A DNA stretch of 6,329 bases from Anthropogastromicrobium sp052273485 (GTDB taxonomy: Bacteria > Bacillota > Clostridia > Lachnospirales > Lachnospiraceae), in assembly GCA_052273485.1 (NCBI GenBank), contig DAVZID010000109.1:1-6329 (forward strand), given 5' to 3'. The notes under the pieces are model-generated. The model searched no databases. It saw only the letters and a program-made list of their open reading frames with translations, and was not told where the DNA came from. How positions within the stretch are numbered: position 1 is the first letter of the stretch; each line of letters starts with the position of its first letter. A program made the position numbers and the translations under genes. Shown piece by piece: positions 3,430-6,329 of the stretch.

Positions 3430-6324
3430 TTACTCTTTATCTGCACCAGCTGCTACTGGAGCAACTTCTGCTTTTCTTTTTTTGTATCTTTTGATTGCAA
3501 GAACTTCTAATACAACGATTACTCCTGCAAATACAACGTCGATTGCGATACCGGCCATCTGCCATGGCAATAATCCTGTATTGTAGTTTTCTGGTGCGTA
3601 TGCACGAGAGTTTACAACGGTGTACATAATGTTCTTACAAGCCTGTCTCATTGCTTTGACACTTGTTGCACTCTTTGTATCTGTTACATGGTTTGTCTCT
3701 GTATCGTACGCAACTAACATACAGTCATTTCCGTTACGAATCATACGGTCTGCATCCTGGTATCCGTATACACCATAGTAGTCAGTCAATACAAATCCTC
3801 TGAATCCCCACTCATCACGAAGTACTGTGTTAAGAAGTGTATTATCAGCTCCGGCTGGAGTTGTTCCAATGTAGTTGAATGCTGACATAACCGCTTTTGC
3901 TCCACCATCTTTTACTGCGATTTCAAATGGTTTCAGATAGATTTCACGGATTGCCTGTTCATTTGACCATGTACAAAGCATTCCTGTACGGTTTGTTTCC
4001 TGATCATTCAATGCAAAATGTTTGATATAAGCGTATACACCATACTCTTCAGCACCCTGAACAGCATTTGCTGCCATATATCCTGAAAGGATTCCATCTT
4101 CTGAGTAATACTCGAAGTTACGTCCTGCAAATGCACTTCTATGTGTGTTCATAGCTGGTGCATACCAACCAGACACATCCATCTCGTCAGCCATCTTACC
4201 GATGCTCTGACCAAACTGTTTTGCGATATCTTTGTTCCATGTAGCTGCAATCATAACTGCAGATGGGAATCCAACAGATCCTGTCTGTGTAAAGTTATTG
4301 TTGATAGACGCTGGACCATCGCAGTCGATTGTCATAATCTTACCAACGCTCTTTGCTGCTGATGTCTGGTATCCACCAAGAGCAATCATCCTATCCATTT
4401 CCTCGATTGTAAGCTGATCTAATAATGCATCCCAGCTTTCATCATCGTAATCCACACCTCTGTAGTCTACAAGCGATAATCCGTTCTTTGCACCTGTTGT
4501 AGGCATTTCATCTGAATCATCATTGTAGTCTTCTGGGTTGTAGTTGCTGTTGTTCATAAATGTAGCTGTATACTCATCAGCCATTACAAAGTCTGTTGGA
4601 GCTGCTGTAGCTTCTGCATAATTTGCAAATCCATTTGCACGAGAAAGGTATGTAACATCTCCTGCTGCATAATCAAATTGGTTTGTAGCTGTAAGCTCGT
4701 CAGACTCACGTCCTTCTTCTCCATCGTAAACGATTGTCTCAGCAACATTGTAAACTTCAGAATCTAACTCTGTATGTGAATCAGAGTTAACTGAGATTGT
4801 GTAATCTCCTGATTCTAATACGTAAGCTTTCGCTGTTTTGTCATCGTAAGATGCCATATCTTCTGTTGCAAGAGTGACTTTTACTGTCTCAGAAGCACCT
4901 GGCTCTAACACTTCTGTCTTTTCAAACTCGATTAAGTTTGCTGTTGCTTTTTCGATTCCGCCATTTGTGTATGGTGGGTTGTAGTATACTTCTACTACAT
5001 CTTTACCAGCGACATCACCTGTATTTGTTACAGTTACGTCAAAGCTGATTGTTCCATCACCATTGTCTGTGATTTCACTCATGTCCTGTGTGAAGGTTGT
5101 GTATGATAATCCATAACCAAATGGATATACGACTGCTTCATCATAGTTAATCAGACCTTCGTCTGCTGCTGTCTCATAGAATTTGTATCCTACGTAAATA
5201 CCTTCTACATAGTTTACAAAACTTGGAGATGCTTTTACACCTGTAAATTTATCTGCTACTGCGTAGTCTAACATATTCTCATATGTGTAGAGACCAAAGT
5301 TATTTGCTGTAGGTGTAGCTGTTAAATCTGATACAAATGTATCAACTGTTTTTGCTGATGGATTTATTTCTCCTGATAATACTTTACCAAGTGCGTTAAA
5401 TCCTGACTGACCTGTACCTGCACACCAGATTGCGCTCTTAATCTGCTCGTACTCGTTGATAAATCCGAGTTCCATTGCGTTTGCACCATTGTAGATGACC
5501 GTTACATCATCAAAGTTGCTGCATACTAACTCTAACATATCTTTCTCTGTCTGGCTAAGCTGTAAGTAGTGCTCTCCAGCTTCAAAGTCATTATAATCAT
5601 CTGAGTTGTTTTTATAAGTAACCTGACTTACATCTGTAGGAAGGTCTGCACCCTCACCACCAACACGAGTAATGACTACCACTGCTTTTTCAGAGAACTC
5701 TTTTGCTCTGTCCAGCATATCATCTGTGTAAGAATCAGCTGTTGGCTCTGGAAGTGTCCAGTCCTGTGCCCACATTCCTACTTCCGGACGATCTGCACGG
5801 TAACTTGTATAGAAATCTGAAAGTTCTGTGTTTAATGTGAATCCTGCATTTTCAAGTCCCTGAAGAAGTGTCACTGTTTCATAAGCATCTGAAAGTGATC
5901 CAGAACCGGTTCCACCGTAACATGGGTTGGTAGAAGCCCATCCGAATACGTTCAATTTTGAAGAGCTGTCTAATGGAAGTGAGCTTTCCTCATTCTTCAA
6001 AAGAACGATTCCTTCTTCTGCTGTTGCTTCAACAAGCTTTGTTGCCTCTGCTGAAGTCTCCCCTGAGATTGTTCCATTTCCAGTTGCAAGCGAGATCATG
6101 CTTGACATTGGAATGTAACAGATTAAATTAACAATAATTACTACTGCAAGTAAAAGTGCGATTCCTGCCTGAGAGCGAATCATTTTCCTATTTGCTTTCT
6201 CTTTTACTTTGATACATGCAATCAAAACGATAATTGCAACAACTAATACGACTGCCAATGCGATTAAGTATGGGCGTAAAGTTGTTAACACGTTGATTAC
6301 ATCACTCATGTTAATTGCTAACAT
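3430..6324 (-). CDS. Membrane-anchored GH3 beta-glucosidase-like enzyme with circularly permuted domain order
   Basis: This 964-residue protein carries GH3 domains in reversed order. Two helices come first (about 19-38 and 53-73) with a loop rich in Lys and Arg between them. Then come the GH3 C-terminal domain (about 95-405, ending YPFGYGLSYTTF), a fibronectin-III-like domain (about 425-515), an acidic linker (about 520-632), the GH3 barrel domain (about 635-900), a third helix (922-944) and a basic tail KRYKKRK. By the positive-inside rule the enzyme domains lie outside, tethered at both ends. Catalytic parts look intact: likely acid/base E224 in VGGEGADLP, D669 in DCDGPAS, R735 in AGRNFEY, K768-H769, and nucleophile D848 in FVLTDYYG. 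Reversed GH3 order is known from Ruminococcus and Butyrivibrio beta-glucosidases; the three-helix anchoring is the more unusual part. The ATG at 6324 is preceded only by A residues before the window ends, so the binding site is unseen, and the frame is open to the edge; an ATG at 6309 is the alternative. It is probably the first gene of the operon in view. The substrate is unproven. Confidence 0.9.
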   Translation of the reverse strand: MLAINMSDVINVLTTLRPYLIALAVVLVVAIIVLIACIKVKEKANRKMIRSQAGIALLLAVVIIVNLICYIPMSSMISLATGNGTISGETSAEATKLVEATAEEGIVLLKNEESSLPLDSSSKLNVFGWASTNPCYGGTGSGSLSDAYETVTLLQGLENAGFTLNTELSDFYTSYRADRPEVGMWAQDWTLPEPTADSYTDDMLDRAKEFSEKAVVVITRVGGEGADLPTDVSQVTYKNNSDDYNDFEAGEHYLQLSQTEKDMLELVCSNFDDVTVIYNGANAMELGFINEYEQIKSAIWCAGTGQSGFNALGKVLSGEINPSAKTVDTFVSDLTATPTANNFGLYTYENMLDYAVADKFTGVKASPSFVNYVEGIYVGYKFYETAADEGLINYDEAVVYPFGYGLSYTTFTQDMSEITDNGDGTISFDVTVTNTGDVAGKDVVEVYYNPPYTNGGIEKATANLIEFEKTEVLEPGASETVKVTLATEDMASYDDKTAKAYVLESGDYTISVNSDSHTELDSEVYNVAETIVYDGEEGRESDELTATNQFDYAAGDVTYLSRANGFANYAEATAAPTDFVMADEYTATFMNNSNYNPEDYNDDSDEMPTTGAKNGLSLVDYRGVDYDDESWDALLDQLTIEEMDRMIALGGYQTSAAKSVGKIMTIDCDGPASINNNFTQTGSVGFPSAVMIAATWNKDIAKQFGQSIGKMADEMDVSGWYAPAMNTHRSAFAGRNFEYYSEDGILSGYMAANAVQGAEEYGVYAYIKHFALNDQETNRTGMLCTWSNEQAIREIYLKPFEIAVKDGGAKAVMSAFNYIGTTPAGADNTLLNTVLRDEWGFRGFVLTDYYGVYGYQDADRMIRNGNDCMLVAYDTETNHVTDTKSATSVKAMRQACKNIMYTVVNSRAYAPENYNTGLLPWQMAGIAIDVVFAGVIVVLEVLAIKRYKKRKAEVAPVAAGADKE

Positions 6325-6329
6325 TTTTT

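Noticed and set aside
3430..6324. Possibility that the reversed domain order of the large GH3 reflects an assembly error or two fused genes
   Set aside because: The frame is uninterrupted, reversed-order GH3s are an established form, and one copy of each domain and each catalytic motif is present.

Overview
The window most resembles a gut-type low-to-mid GC Firmicute of the Lachnospiraceae/Clostridia kind. This is inferred from strong AGGAGG-like ribosome binding sites, a GTG start, AT-leaning codons and a glycoside hydrolase family 3 (GH3) protein in the permuted, membrane-anchored form that I associate with rumen and gut Clostridia. No taxonomic marker gene is present, so the assignment is an inference.

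Almost all of the window (positions 264-6324) is one minus-strand gene string, read from right to left. First comes a 964-residue GH3 protein whose domains are in permuted order and which has predicted membrane helices at both ends. Next is an 807-residue GH3 protein in the classical domain order, without a signal peptide but with an unusual C-terminal extension. Last is a 203-residue four-helix membrane protein of the GtrA type. The gaps are 89 and 41 bases, each holds a short hairpin, and no strong terminator separates the genes. They are probably co-transcribed, and the string ends at a hairpin at 206-246. No ABC, PTS or MFS transporter and no regulator gene is visible.

The genes suggest beta-glucoside (or related beta-glycoside) removal on both sides of the membrane: the anchored permuted enzyme outside, the classical enzyme inside or at the inner membrane face. 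The GtrA-like protein belongs to a family linked to moving polyprenyl-phosphate-linked sugars across the membrane. This leaves open a role in remodelling the cell's own surface glycans or glycolipids instead of simple plant-fibre scavenging.

The 263 bases left of the operon are not empty. They hold four copies of TCCCTTA/TAAGGGA in exact mirror symmetry about position 115, a good plus-strand promoter-like pair (TTGATA, 16 bp, TATAGT), and a hairpin with a T-run at 206-251. Together these could make a short plus-strand RNA of about 105 nt running toward the 3' end of the operon. At the left edge there may be the first 21 codons of another minus-strand membrane protein gene, whose expression the same symmetric motif array could control.
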